A stretch of DNA of 64,000 nt from Clostridia bacterium (GCA_016937975.1 JAFGVN010000098.1:1-64000); one strand, 5' to 3'. Positions 19,578-30,048 are shown, counted from the stretch's first letter. Notes: generated by a model from the letters alone, not told the origin. Numbers and translations are program-made.

Positions 19578-21578
19578 ATGAGAAAAAACAAAATTTTAGT
19601 ATTGGCTTTGGTATTCGTATTAATAATATCTAGCCAATTGTATGGTTGTCAAAACAACGCAAATGGTGGAAATGAACCGACAAGCAACAATGTAACAAAC
19701 GAAGCAGGTGTTAACAATAAGGCTTCTGAAGAAGTAAATTCAGAGAATAATATAAATAATACTGCTCAAAATGATACAGAAGAAGTTGTTGAAACTGAAG
19801 ATCCTGAAGAAGAGATTCCTTCAGGTCCTCAAAGAAGTGATATCCCAGAGGAATACAAGTGGGACTTAGAAAAAGTATATGCGAATACAGATGCTTTTAT
19901 GGCAGATGTAAACAAGGTAAAAGACAGTTTCAAATTTTTTGCTGATGCAGAAGCAGATTTTACTAAAAGTTTAGATTCATTTTTAAACACTTTAAAACAA
20001 TATGAAGAAATAAGAAGAGTCACAGATAAAGTATATGTTTTCGCTACATTACAAGCCCATACCGATACAGCAAACACTGATTTTTCAGATTTAGAAGATA
20101 TTACTGCTGAATTAGATACAAGCTTAACAGAAGCAACATCTTATTTCATGCCAGCAATCATTGATATTGATGATGAGACTTTAGAAATATGGCTTGCTGC
20201 TGATGAACTCAAGGACTATCGTAGTTTCATTGAAGATATTATCAATGATCGTGACCATATTCTTTCTGAAAGTGAAGAAGAAATTCTCGCGCAAGCACAA
20301 ATCTTATTTGAAGTGCCAGAATCTATTTATGATGCATTCAATTATTTAACTGATTTTAGTGATTATTTACCTGAACCGGATTGGAATAAATTCTGGTCAG
20401 GTTCTAGAGAAGACAAGAAAGACGCTTTAGAAGCATATTATGCAAAAAGTGCAGCTGGCATCAACTTACTCTCAGAAATCTATGAAAGTGAGATTAAGAA
20501 AAATACTTTTTTTGCTGAAGCAAGAAATTATGATTCTGCATTGGAAAGTGCTTTAGATACAGATGGTATGACTTTAGAGGCATATGATAAAGTCTTTGAT
20601 ATTACTCATGACAATTTAGACAAATTGCACCATTGGATTTCTTTAAAGAAAGAAATTTTAGGCATTGAAGATCAAGTTCATATATATGACTTGTATTCAC
20701 CACTTATTGATAATCCTTACAGTTTTATTGATTATGAACCTGGTAAAGAAATTATATTTGAAGCCTTAAAACCTTTAGGACAAAAGTATATTGATGATTT
20801 AAAAGAAGGTTTCGATAGCAGATGGGCAGATGTTTATACAACTGAAGGCAAATACGAAGGCGGATATCAATGGGGAACTTATGATACTGATCCATTTGTC
20901 TTGTTGAACTTCTACGGTTTAATGACTGATGTTTCAACAGTAGCTCATGAAATGGGTCACGCATTAAACTTTAAATATTCAAATGAAAATCAAAACTACT
21001 TCACTTCAGGGGTTCCAATTTTCAATGCTGAAATCGCTTCGACAACCAATGAATCTATGGTCTTTGAATATCGTGTCAAAACTGCAACAACTAAGACTGA
21101 AAAACAACAAGCTTTGTTAAATTACATCGAACTAATTGAAAATACAATCTTCACACAAATGATTTATGCAGACTTCGAAAAAAGAGCTTATGAAGCTTAT
21201 GAAGCAGGCGAACCATTAAGTGCAGATGTATTCAACGAAATCATGGGTGAAGTTTATCAAGAGTATTATGGTGAAGATTTTGCTATTGATGAGATTACGA
21301 CTTATCAATGGGCAGAGATTCCACATTTCTACAACGCTTTCTATGTTTACAAGTATGCTACTGGTTTATCAGCTGGTTTATCATTCTCAAATCAAGTTAT
21401 CAATGGTGATAAAGAAGATGTTCAGAAATATTTGGATTTCTTAAAAGCAGGTTCTTCTGCACCTCCATTACAATTATTAAAAACTGCAGGTGTTGATTTC
21501 TCAACTGGAGAACCACTACAACTTGCATTTGATAAATTTGAAGAACTTGTAAAAGAGTTTGAAGAAACACTTAAATAA
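19578..21578 (+). CDS. pepF: Oligoendopeptidase F-like M3 metallopeptidase, predicted lipoprotein
   Basis: HEMGH zinc motif (VAHEMGHALNFKYS), PepF fold residues, N-terminal signal peptide with lipobox (YGC). Confidence 0.9.
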   Translation: MRKNKILVLALVFVLIISSQLYGCQNNANGGNEPTSNNVTNEAGVNNKASEEVNSENNINNTAQNDTEEVVETEDPEEEIPSGPQRSDIPEEYKWDLEKVYANTDAFMADVNKVKDSFKFFADAEADFTKSLDSFLNTLKQYEEIRRVTDKVYVFATLQAHTDTANTDFSDLEDITAELDTSLTEATSYFMPAIIDIDDETLEIWLAADELKDYRSFIEDIINDRDHILSESEEEILAQAQILFEVPESIYDAFNYLTDFSDYLPEPDWNKFWSGSREDKKDALEAYYAKSAAGINLLSEIYESEIKKNTFFAEARNYDSALESALDTDGMTLEAYDKVFDITHDNLDKLHHWISLKKEILGIEDQVHIYDLYSPLIDNPYSFIDYEPGKEIIFEALKPLGQKYIDDLKEGFDSRWADVYTTEGKYEGGYQWGTYDTDPFVLLNFYGLMTDVSTVAHEMGHALNFKYSNENQNYFTSGVPIFNAEIASTTNESMVFEYRVKTATTKTEKQQALLNYIELIENTIFTQMIYADFEKRAYEAYEAGEPLSADVFNEIMGEVYQEYYGEDFAIDEITTYQWAEIPHFYNAFYVYKYATGLSAGLSFSNQVINGDKEDVQKYLDFLKAGSSAPPLQLLKTAGVDFSTGEPLQLAFDKFEELVKEFEETLK

Positions 21579-21587
21579 TACACAATA

Positions 21588-21613
21588 AAGCTTCGCCGAT
21601 CGGCGAAGCTTTT
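21588..21613. terminator. Perfect 26-bp palindromic terminator
   Basis: AAAGCTTCGCCGA|TCGGCGAAGCTTT between convergent genes, with T-rich flank. Confidence 0.85.
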
Positions 21614-21650
21614 CTTATAAGTAATTTCTTGATATATATAATTTTTGCCC

Positions 21651-22148
21651 TTAGATTTTACCAAAGAATACAACATAATTATGACCATAGTGTTTTGCAC
21701 ACTCGGGACAAGTGGTGAAAAAATAATAAATCTCTTTTAGATGATAACCTTCATCTTTTACATGATGTTTAAAAGATTCAATCCATTTGGGAATCATTTT
21801 GTATGGACCATCAAAGGTCATTAAATAATATTCACCATTCAAATTCGTCATTTCTAGCCCTTCTACAGGCTTTTCTACCATAAAATGATGCTCACATCGC
21901 CAACTTGATAAATCCTTAGATAAAATCAAATAATTGCTCTTAGGCATCGCATCAGCTTTTGAGATTTTATCCATAGAAGCGGTCATAACTTTATTAAGAT
22001 TTATTGGCATATAAAATAAACTTTTGGAAACAGCACGAGCAAACATTTGGTCATGAATTCTCACAACCTTCTTATGCCATTCCTCAGGATGAAACCTCGG
22101 ACAACATCCGGTTTCATTATCACTCATGTCAACAACTGGAATATCCAT
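21651..22148 (-). CDS. Conserved hypothetical protein
   Basis: Intact ORF with RBS; C-terminal TTCPECAKHYGHNYVVFFGKI; family not recognised with certainty. Confidence 0.6.
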   Translation of the reverse strand: MDIPVVDMSDNETGCCPRFHPEEWHKKVVRIHDQMFARAVSKSLFYMPINLNKVMTASMDKISKADAMPKSNYLILSKDLSSWRCEHHFMVEKPVEGLEMTNLNGEYYLMTFDGPYKMIPKWIESFKHHVKDEGYHLKEIYYFFTTCPECAKHYGHNYVVFFGKI

Positions 22149-22185
22149 AAAATCACCTCTTCAAATAAATACCCAAAAAAATAAA

Positions 22186-22211
22186 AAGAATCTCTAAAAA
22201 AAGAGATTCTT
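22186..22211 (-). terminator. Intrinsic terminator of gdhA
   Basis: AAGAATCTCT...AGAGATTCTT hairpin. Confidence 0.7.
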
Positions 22212-22226
22212 AATAATATTGTAATA

Positions 22227-23606
<1,380 letters not shown>

Positions 23607-23875
23607 CTAACTTATGGGAAGTAAATCTTCCCACCCCCAACTTTTATGTGAAAAATCACTTTTGAAATGAAATGTTTTATATAAGAAAACATAGTCCTAT
23701 TGGCAAACGTTTTCAATCTCATTCCATTAACATAGTAACATAGTTTGAAAGAGTTGGAAATATAAATGTTAAAATATAATTAATAAAATTCAGAATTGTC
23801 AGAATTTTCACAATTAGAATTGTCAGAACATTCAAACTATTGCAATTTCAAGACTTTTACTGTCTTTTATTTGTT

Positions 23876-23904
23876 TTGACAAGTTAAAAAAAAATTTATA
23901 TACT
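23876..23904 (+). promoter_or_regulatory. Consensus sigmaA promoter of DUF1294 gene
   Basis: TTGACA (23876-23881), 17-nt spacer, TATACT (23899-23904). Confidence 0.85.
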
Positions 23905-23928
23905 GTAAGTACATTGTTTGGAGGTCAA

Positions 23929-24222
23929 ATGTTAATTAAAATAGTACTATCCTTATATGTTTTTTTTGGCTTACTAAGCTTCATTCTTTTTGGCGTTGAC
24001 AAATATAAAGCCATCAAAGGCAAATATCGAATATCAGAAGCTATGCTATTAGCTTCAGGAGCCTTGTTTGGGTGTTATGGTATGATCATGGGTATGCTCA
24101 TATTCAATCATAAAACAAAAAAGACTAAATTTAGAGTAATTGTACCAATTATATTCAGTATCCATACTTGTATTTGGCTTTTCATTTCAATGAACCCAGA
24201 TACATTAAATAGATTATTTTAG
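23929..24222 (+). CDS. DUF1294 family membrane protein
   Basis: FGVDKYKAIKGKYRISEAMLLASGALFGCYGMIMGMLIFNHKTKKTKF; RBS GGAGG before ATG 23929. Confidence 0.85.
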   Translation: MLIKIVLSLYVFFGLLSFILFGVDKYKAIKGKYRISEAMLLASGALFGCYGMIMGMLIFNHKTKKTKFRVIVPIIFSIHTCIWLFISMNPDTLNRLF

Positions 24223-24239
24223 TATGAAAAGGAGCTAAC

Positions 24240-24686
24240 ATGAAAATCAAATATAAATTTTCAGCAGTGTGGGTTGCAATGGCTTTTATATGGCTATTAA
24301 TTAGTTATTTCTTGTTAAATAATTACGTTGATAAAGTAGATGTGTCTGTTTTACCTGTGATTTTGGTACTGCCAGTACTCATCATTGTTTATTATATTGC
24401 AATGCCTTTAATCAACTATATTGTAATTGATCAAGAACTGATTCAAATTCATAAGAGTTTTATTATCTTTAAACATAAGGTTAAAGTTAGTGAGATACAT
24501 CATTGTAATATCATGAACAAGGATTTTGTCATTTTTACTAAGAATGAAGATGTTTTCCCGATTCACATGGATTGGATGAGAAAAGAAGAAATGATTTCTA
24601 TTTTTGAAATAATTTCAAAAACAGCTTTAATTCAAGATAAAGAGAAAAAAACTGTTAACTTAGAAACTTTTAAATCTATGATTTAA
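24240..24686 (+). CDS. Membrane protein with PH-like domain
   Basis: Two TM helices then YIVIDQELIQIHKSFIIFKHKVKVSEIHHCNIM; RBS AAGGAG. Confidence 0.6.
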   Translation: MKIKYKFSAVWVAMAFIWLLISYFLLNNYVDKVDVSVLPVILVLPVLIIVYYIAMPLINYIVIDQELIQIHKSFIIFKHKVKVSEIHHCNIMNKDFVIFTKNEDVFPIHMDWMRKEEMISIFEIISKTALIQDKEKKTVNLETFKSMI

Positions 24687-24848
24687 CACTGACAAAAAAA
24701 TATCAAAAGATGCTCATTTTTATTAAATGATGCATCTTTTTTAATTTTAAAAGCTAAAAGCATTGAAATTTGAAGGTTATTTTTTTGCAAAATGAATTTA
24801 TGTTTAACCTAACTTGCAATAAATTAGCACATTTTTGTTATATTATTA

Positions 24849-25052
24849 TCAATCCTCATCCCTTGCCATATAACCATTAGGCATATAGTTCGGCTCAGGC
24901 CAATCGCCATGTTCCCTTAGATAAAGTCTTCTCTTACATTCATTATGTCTCCCACCTCGACAATAAATACGAATAAAACCTTTACATTGTATATTTGGAC
25001 TACTTTCAAATTTTTTCTTAAACATACATTCATCACTTACAGGACACAACAT
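24849..25052 (-). CDS. Small Cys-rich protein
   Basis: 67 aa, MLCPVSDECMFKK...CKGFIRIYCRGGRHNECKRR...PNGYM; RBS GGAGG; last gene of operon. Confidence 0.65.
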   Translation of the reverse strand: MLCPVSDECMFKKKFESSPNIQCKGFIRIYCRGGRHNECKRRLYLREHGDWPEPNYMPNGYMARDED

Positions 25053-25065
25053 GGCAAATCCTCCT

Positions 25066-25884
25066 TTATTTCATCATATCATGAAAATACTCATAGCTGA
25101 CCATGTCTTTTGTTATTTCTGGAAAACCCATTTTTCGATTAACAAAGCCACCATGATAATCTGAACCACCTGAAATCTTCAAGTTGTTTTTTTTACAATA
25201 TTCTATATAAAAATCGCCCTCTTGCTCATCTTTCAGATAAGGTGAGTAACATTCTATACCATCGATTTGAAGTGATTTAAAATGATCCAACATTTCAATG
25301 TCTATAAACTCTTTAAAATAAGCTGAAGGATGTGCTAAAAAAACTTTTGCCCCAGCATCATGTAAAACGGGTATTACATCTTCTGGATTTTTAAAAACCA
25401 ATTTTACATTTAAAGGTTGAGTTAATTTAAAATATTCATAAATGTTCTGAATAAGTCCAGCATCGATAAGAAAATTTAACGAGGGCCAACCACCACGATG
25501 AATATTATCTTCATATTTCAAGAAGTCATCTAAGGTAAAATCATGACCTTCTGCTAAGGCTTGTATAATCTGAATATCGAAGTTCTTCCTTTGATTGAGA
25601 TTATATGTCAACAGATCTAAAAAGCCCTTATGATTAGGATTATAACCATAGGTAGTCAAATGATACTCTTTACCTTCAATGGATACAGCAACTTCAACAC
25701 CAGGTATAAATGAAACCCCCTCTTGAGCTGCTAAGCCCTTCATTTCCTCTATTCCTTCAATCGTGTCATGATCTGTTAAAGAAAATAATTCAATGTTCTT
25801 TTCTATGACTTCATTTAACAGGGCTTCACAGGTCATTCTTCCATCAGAGTATATGGAGTGCATATGTAAATCAATATAAGCCAT
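25066..25884 (-). CDS. PHP-domain phosphoesterase
   Basis: YIDLHMHSIYSDGRM, LTDHDTIEGI, GGSDYHGG. Confidence 0.93.
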   Translation of the reverse strand: MAYIDLHMHSIYSDGRMTCEALLNEVIEKNIELFSLTDHDTIEGIEEMKGLAAQEGVSFIPGVEVAVSIEGKEYHLTTYGYNPNHKGFLDLLTYNLNQRKNFDIQIIQALAEGHDFTLDDFLKYEDNIHRGGWPSLNFLIDAGLIQNIYEYFKLTQPLNVKLVFKNPEDVIPVLHDAGAKVFLAHPSAYFKEFIDIEMLDHFKSLQIDGIECYSPYLKDEQEGDFYIEYCKKNNLKISGGSDYHGGFVNRKMGFPEITKDMVSYEYFHDMMK

Positions 25885-26165
25885 TATATGATCTCCTTAA
25901 AGCCTCTATAAGGTGATAAAACTTCAATGTTGAAAGTGGATTTTCCGGCTCTTACCAAAGGTAACTTTGCCAGATAATTTTCACACTCTCTTTTTGAGGA
26001 GCATTCCATAATCAAAATCATTTCATTGGACCCCTCCTTTTCATACATTTCTCTGATATAACCATACAGGTAAAGATCATACATTGCCTTTCTTTGCTCA
26101 GACAACAAGATTTCTTCCCCCAACATTAGAGGACATAACTCATTTTCTCTTGCCAACAGCTTCAT
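25884..26165 (-). CDS. Small YciI-like/hypothetical protein
   Basis: Translationally coupled between glutaredoxin and PHP genes; possible YciI/muconolactone-isomerase-like fold. Confidence 0.45.
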   Translation of the reverse strand: MKLLARENELCPLMLGEEILLSEQRKAMYDLYLYGYIREMYEKEGSNEMILIMECSSKRECENYLAKLPLVRAGKSTFNIEVLSPYRGFKEII

Positions 26166-26416
26166 GACTTAATAACCTCCATCAGTTCACCTTTTTCATG
26201 CAAAACATGCATCAAATCGCAATCACCTATAAACTCACCATCAGCAAAGATTTGTGGTAATGTCCCACATCCTGTTTTAGCCTCCAAATCCTTTAATCTT
26301 GGATCACCAAATGGTATCATATGCTCAGTATAAGGTATTTTCAAATCTTCAAACAGCTTCTTAACTTTTACACAATAAGGACAGAACTTGAATGTCCAAA
26401 CTTCTATATGTTTCAT
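26162..26416 (-). CDS. Glutaredoxin family protein
   Basis: EVWTFKFCPYCVKVKKLFEDL (CPYC), GCGTLPQIFADGEFIGDCDLM. Confidence 0.92.
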   Translation of the reverse strand: MKHIEVWTFKFCPYCVKVKKLFEDLKIPYTEHMIPFGDPRLKDLEAKTGCGTLPQIFADGEFIGDCDLMHVLHEKGELMEVIKS

Positions 26417-26418
26417 AA

Positions 26419-26751
26419 CTACTCCTTAATTTCATATCTCTTGCAACAAAATCTTAACTGAAGTACATAATGTAGGGTAATCAGAATATAGAATCCTAAA
26501 AAGTACAAACCTACTGAATCGTTCTTGGTAACAATTTGGACAATTCCAAAAATCAAACTGCCCAATACAGTTAAAATCCCTGTGTAAAACATCAATTTAT
26601 AGACAAAAGTCTTTAGCCCTTCTCTATTGTATTTTTTCTTATCATCATATTGTTTTAAAACTTCTACATAACCTGTGCGATTAATATATCTTCCCAAAAG
26701 ACTTACAATAACGCCAGGAACTGCAAAGGCAAAAATTATCCATGTACTCAT
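26419..26751 (-). CDS. Small membrane protein (DUF3784-like)
   Basis: Three TM segments; start overlaps upstream stop (TAATG). Confidence 0.5.
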   Translation of the reverse strand: MSTWIIFAFAVPGVIVSLLGRYINRTGYVEVLKQYDDKKKYNREGLKTFVYKLMFYTGILTVLGSLIFGIVQIVTKNDSVGLYFLGFYILITLHYVLQLRFCCKRYEIKE

Positions 26752-27770
26752 TATTCCTCCTTGAAAGTATATCTTTCAATCATTTTACTGGCCATGCCGT
26801 TTTCTTGACCTCTTGACATAATATCGCGAATTAAACTGGAACTGATATGCTCATATTCCTTGTCACAGAAATAGTAAACAAACTCCTGATTAGGCAGAAA
26901 ATCCTTAATTACATTTCTAAGTCCTTCTTCATGTTGCAAGTCATATGCATTTCTTAGACCTCTCACAACAAAAACCTCTCCATGTTCTTTAAGCCTTTGG
27001 ATTTCAGTCGTAATTAAGCCACTGTAAAAAACAATTTCTCTATTTCTAACCACATCTGGCAATTTTGTTTTTTGAAGATCCTTCTTGTCATAATTGATCC
27101 CTACACCAATAACCACTTTATCAAATGATTTTTCTGCCTTTTGTAAAATGTTATAGTGTCCTATATGAAAAGGGTTAAAACTACCTGGATAAAAACCAAT
27201 TTTATAAACTTTCTGTACAACTATGTCTCTTAATTCCAATAATGTATGATTACCAGTTTCTTCAAAGGCATAGTTCAAGAAAGCTTTTCTACCTTCTTTA
27301 TAATCGTTTATACTGAGATGTTGATATTCTTTAAAAATATCATCTTCCCATGTTAGCAAGGAATTGATATCTGTTTTATAAAGAATACTTCTGTCAACGC
27401 GAATAATCTCTTTCTCTAACTCAGTCAATTCTTGCTTAATATAAGCAGTTGCTTTAATAAGGCTCTCCACTATGTTGATAAATACTTCCTCACCATTACA
27501 ATGTGCTCTAAAAAAAGCAGCAGATTCAGCCTCATGATGTTCTATTTTCCCGTCATAAATGATATCGTGAAATAAAATTCCAATAACTAAAGCGTCATCA
27601 TCAATCTCTATGTTTTTCAACATATCACGAATATGTTCAAAATTATGATAGAAACGACTATGATGATTATAAGTTTTCATAATCTCTTCTAAGGTAAAAG
27701 TCACATGATATTTCGTCAACAAACCTTGTAAATCCCAAGTTTTATTTAAATAATGATTTGTAATTTTCAT
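26751..27770 (-). CDS. Fusion: N-terminal predicted HD-superfamily phosphohydrolase (COG4339-like) + C-terminal CoaD/NadD-like nucleotidyltransferase
   Basis: N-term YNHHSRFYHNFEHI...GILFHDIIYDG...HHEAESA; C-term KIGFYPGSFNPFHIGHYNIL...VVRGLRNAYDLQHEEG...EYEHISSSLIRDI; RBS GGAGG before ATG 27770. Confidence 0.88.
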   Translation of the reverse strand: MKITNHYLNKTWDLQGLLTKYHVTFTLEEIMKTYNHHSRFYHNFEHIRDMLKNIEIDDDALVIGILFHDIIYDGKIEHHEAESAAFFRAHCNGEEVFINIVESLIKATAYIKQELTELEKEIIRVDRSILYKTDINSLLTWEDDIFKEYQHLSINDYKEGRKAFLNYAFEETGNHTLLELRDIVVQKVYKIGFYPGSFNPFHIGHYNILQKAEKSFDKVVIGVGINYDKKDLQKTKLPDVVRNREIVFYSGLITTEIQRLKEHGEVFVVRGLRNAYDLQHEEGLRNVIKDFLPNQEFVYYFCDKEYEHISSSLIRDIMSRGQENGMASKMIERYTFKEE

Positions 27771-27857
27771 AATTTCCTCCAAAAATACTATATCACATTT
27801 CACTGGATTTGTAGACACTTTATCCAATTAGCAATTTGTCTCACCATATAAAATCAA

Positions 27858-27889
27858 AATAAATTCCTTCTTTAAAAAAGGAATTTATT
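27858..27889 (-). terminator. Probable intrinsic terminator
   Basis: AATAAATTCCTT...AAGGAATTTATT hairpin after DUF3795 stop. Confidence 0.55.
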
Positions 27890-28120
27890 TTAACTTGATT
27901 GCTTATAGGTATGTAGTTTTTTTATTTTACAAGTGTTACAATTTTTAAACTGCACATCTTGACTTTGACACCCATGACAATTTATTTCACGAGGTAAAAT
28001 GGTTTCATTAAACATTTTTGACCATTTAATCGCTGTATTCATTCGTTTTATATCATCGTTTTCTCTTGTTGCTACAAAGCAGGGACATTGATGACAATCG
28101 ATTCCACAATAGCCTTTCAC
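27890..28120 (-). CDS. DUF3795-like Cys-rich protein
   Basis: KGYCGIDCHQCPCFVAT...CHGCQSQ...CNTCKIK; GTG start at 28120 after GGAGTG suggested (ORF track 28162). Confidence 0.7.
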   Translation of the reverse strand: MKGYCGIDCHQCPCFVATRENDDIKRMNTAIKWSKMFNETILPREINCHGCQSQDVQFKNCNTCKIKKLHTYKQSS

Positions 28121-28191
28121 TTGATCACTCCATTCAAATTTTGTAAATTGATTGTACCACAAAGCGAAGAAAATAACAAACGCATGTTCGA

Positions 28192-29100
28192 TTAATTGGA
28201 TTTGTATATTGCCTTTACATTTGCAAACTGTATCAGATCCTGATTACTTAATTTATACTTTTCTCCTCTTAATAATAAATTTCCATTTAAGTAAGTCCCA
28301 TTCGTACTGTTACAGTCCAATAGAAAAAATGTTTCATCCTCATGTACAATTTCACAATGCACCCTACCAACAGATGGTTCTTTATCAAGTACTAAATCAT
28401 TTTCATAACCCCGCCCAATCCTAAATAACGCTTTATCTAAATATACTTTTTTATGCTTTAAAAGCAGATATGGAACTGAAGCTTTTAAACATACTGTTTC
28501 ATCCCTATTGACATCCGATACCCCTTTTATTGTTTTAGATTTAAAGGAAGTCTTTTTCCTTTTCCTTTTATAGGGCTCGTTAAGATAATTTTTTATTTGA
28601 ATCATATCCGTTGATTCACTTTGAATAAAAGTGATTAAATCTCTTAACTCATCATTTCTATTTCTTTTCAAATCCAATCTGTATAACCATGATAATACAA
28701 CCTTCTTAAACTGATGATGCATGTTTTGTGAAGGCTGATTTAGAAGTGGTGCATAAACAAGCTTAATACTTTCAGTGTGACTATCGTAGAAGATATAGTC
28801 AGAATCTAGTATTATTGAATTTTCCTCTAAAAAGTAATCCTTTGCAGATAAAATTCCTTCTATAAAATTCTGAATGAAAATTTTAATTTGTTGGGAGTCT
28901 GCTTCTATTACGGAAATATATTTATCTACCGTCATGAGACCAGTGATATCCCAAATCAGTTGATCCTCTAAAAAAACATCTACGAAGTACTTTTGGTCGG
29001 ATTTTAAAATCATTTGCCCCTCAAAAGATAGAAAGTACTCCTCTTCTATGGGTAATTTTAGTATGACTCTATTGCCTTCACTAGATTTTGAAATAAACAT
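28192..29100 (-). CDS. FHA-domain protein of Tad locus (DUF6382-FHA type)
   Basis: C-terminal FHA: FRIGRGYENDLVLDKEPSVGRVHCEIVHEDETFFLLDCNSTNGTYLNG; RBS CAGGAGC before ATG 29100. Confidence 0.88.
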   Translation of the reverse strand: MFISKSSEGNRVILKLPIEEEYFLSFEGQMILKSDQKYFVDVFLEDQLIWDITGLMTVDKYISVIEADSQQIKIFIQNFIEGILSAKDYFLEENSIILDSDYIFYDSHTESIKLVYAPLLNQPSQNMHHQFKKVVLSWLYRLDLKRNRNDELRDLITFIQSESTDMIQIKNYLNEPYKRKRKKTSFKSKTIKGVSDVNRDETVCLKASVPYLLLKHKKVYLDKALFRIGRGYENDLVLDKEPSVGRVHCEIVHEDETFFLLDCNSTNGTYLNGNLLLRGEKYKLSNQDLIQFANVKAIYKSN

Positions 29101-29257
29101 ACAGTGCTCCTGAAGTAAAGTCCTTATCAACAATATCTTGAATGATATTTTCAACAAAAGCTGTAATCTGTGTTTTGAAAAGTAATGCAATGCCTACTAA
29201 TATTGCTAAAATAATGACAAGTTCAATTGTCCCAAAACCTTTTTCATCTTTAAACAT
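29081..29257 (-). CDS. Flp/Flp1-like small pilin (not in supplied ORF track)
   Basis: Hand translation MFKDEKGFGTIELVIILAILVGIALLFKTQITAFVENIIQDIVDKDFTSGALYVYFKI*, 58 aa; GGAGG RBS; between tadC-like and FHA genes. Confidence 0.85.
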   Translation of the reverse strand: MFKDEKGFGTIELVIILAILVGIALLFKTQITAFVENIIQDIVDKDFTSGALYVYFKI

Positions 29258-29268
29258 AAAACCTCCTA

Positions 29269-30045
29269 TTAAAATTGCATCAAAGAAATAACCGCTGGAT
29301 ATACTAAGGCAATGACAATACCGATTAAAGCAATTGACATCGGCATTAAAAGTTTTGTACTTGCTTCTTCTCCTTTCTTTAATAATTGCTGATGGCGATC
29401 TTTTCTAAAATCATCCATTAACCTCTTTAATGATTGAAAAGTATCTTCTCCTCCACTTTTCTGATCAGATATGATTATGCGAATAAATCTTGTGACATAA
29501 TCGTTATAGACATTCTGTCCTATTGGTAATAAGACTGTAGAAAGATTTTGACCCTTTCTAATCATATTCATTTTTCTTAAGTACATACTCTCAAAAGGGT
29601 TTTGCGGCGATTCTATCACGTCCAAAAGGGCATTGTAAACTACCATACCAGCATTGATATTTAAAGCGACACTTAAGAATATATCATTCATGCTTTCGAT
29701 CATTTCTTTACGCAATTTCTTCTCTAACTCAAGTAATTTTAAATAAGGCATCAGGAGCATAAAAATACAGATCATAATTCCAAAGAAAAGATTTCCCCCT
29801 GAAAATTGAATTAACCAAATCCATAAAAATGTAACACTTTGAACATAAGCAACTGTAATTTTTTGCTTCAATTGCTCTTCAATAGGTTCTTCCAGCAGGA
29901 AAGAAATAAAATTCAATGCCATTTGAACCTTTAAATTTCTAAAAATCTTCACATGACTTGTTTTTACTTTTCGAGGGATTATCTGAATTAAAAAAGAATA
30001 TTTTTCATTGAATAAAAACACGATTACATATAATAATAAAAGCAT
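29269..30045 (-). CDS. TadC-like type II secretion system F-domain protein
   Basis: RKDRHQQLLKKGEEASTKLLMPMSIALIGIVIALVYPAVISL; operon context. Confidence 0.85.
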   Translation of the reverse strand: MLLLLYVIVFLFNEKYSFLIQIIPRKVKTSHVKIFRNLKVQMALNFISFLLEEPIEEQLKQKITVAYVQSVTFLWIWLIQFSGGNLFFGIMICIFMLLMPYLKLLELEKKLRKEMIESMNDIFLSVALNINAGMVVYNALLDVIESPQNPFESMYLRKMNMIRKGQNLSTVLLPIGQNVYNDYVTRFIRIIISDQKSGGEDTFQSLKRLMDDFRKDRHQQLLKKGEEASTKLLMPMSIALIGIVIALVYPAVISLMQF

Positions 30046-30048
30046 AAA

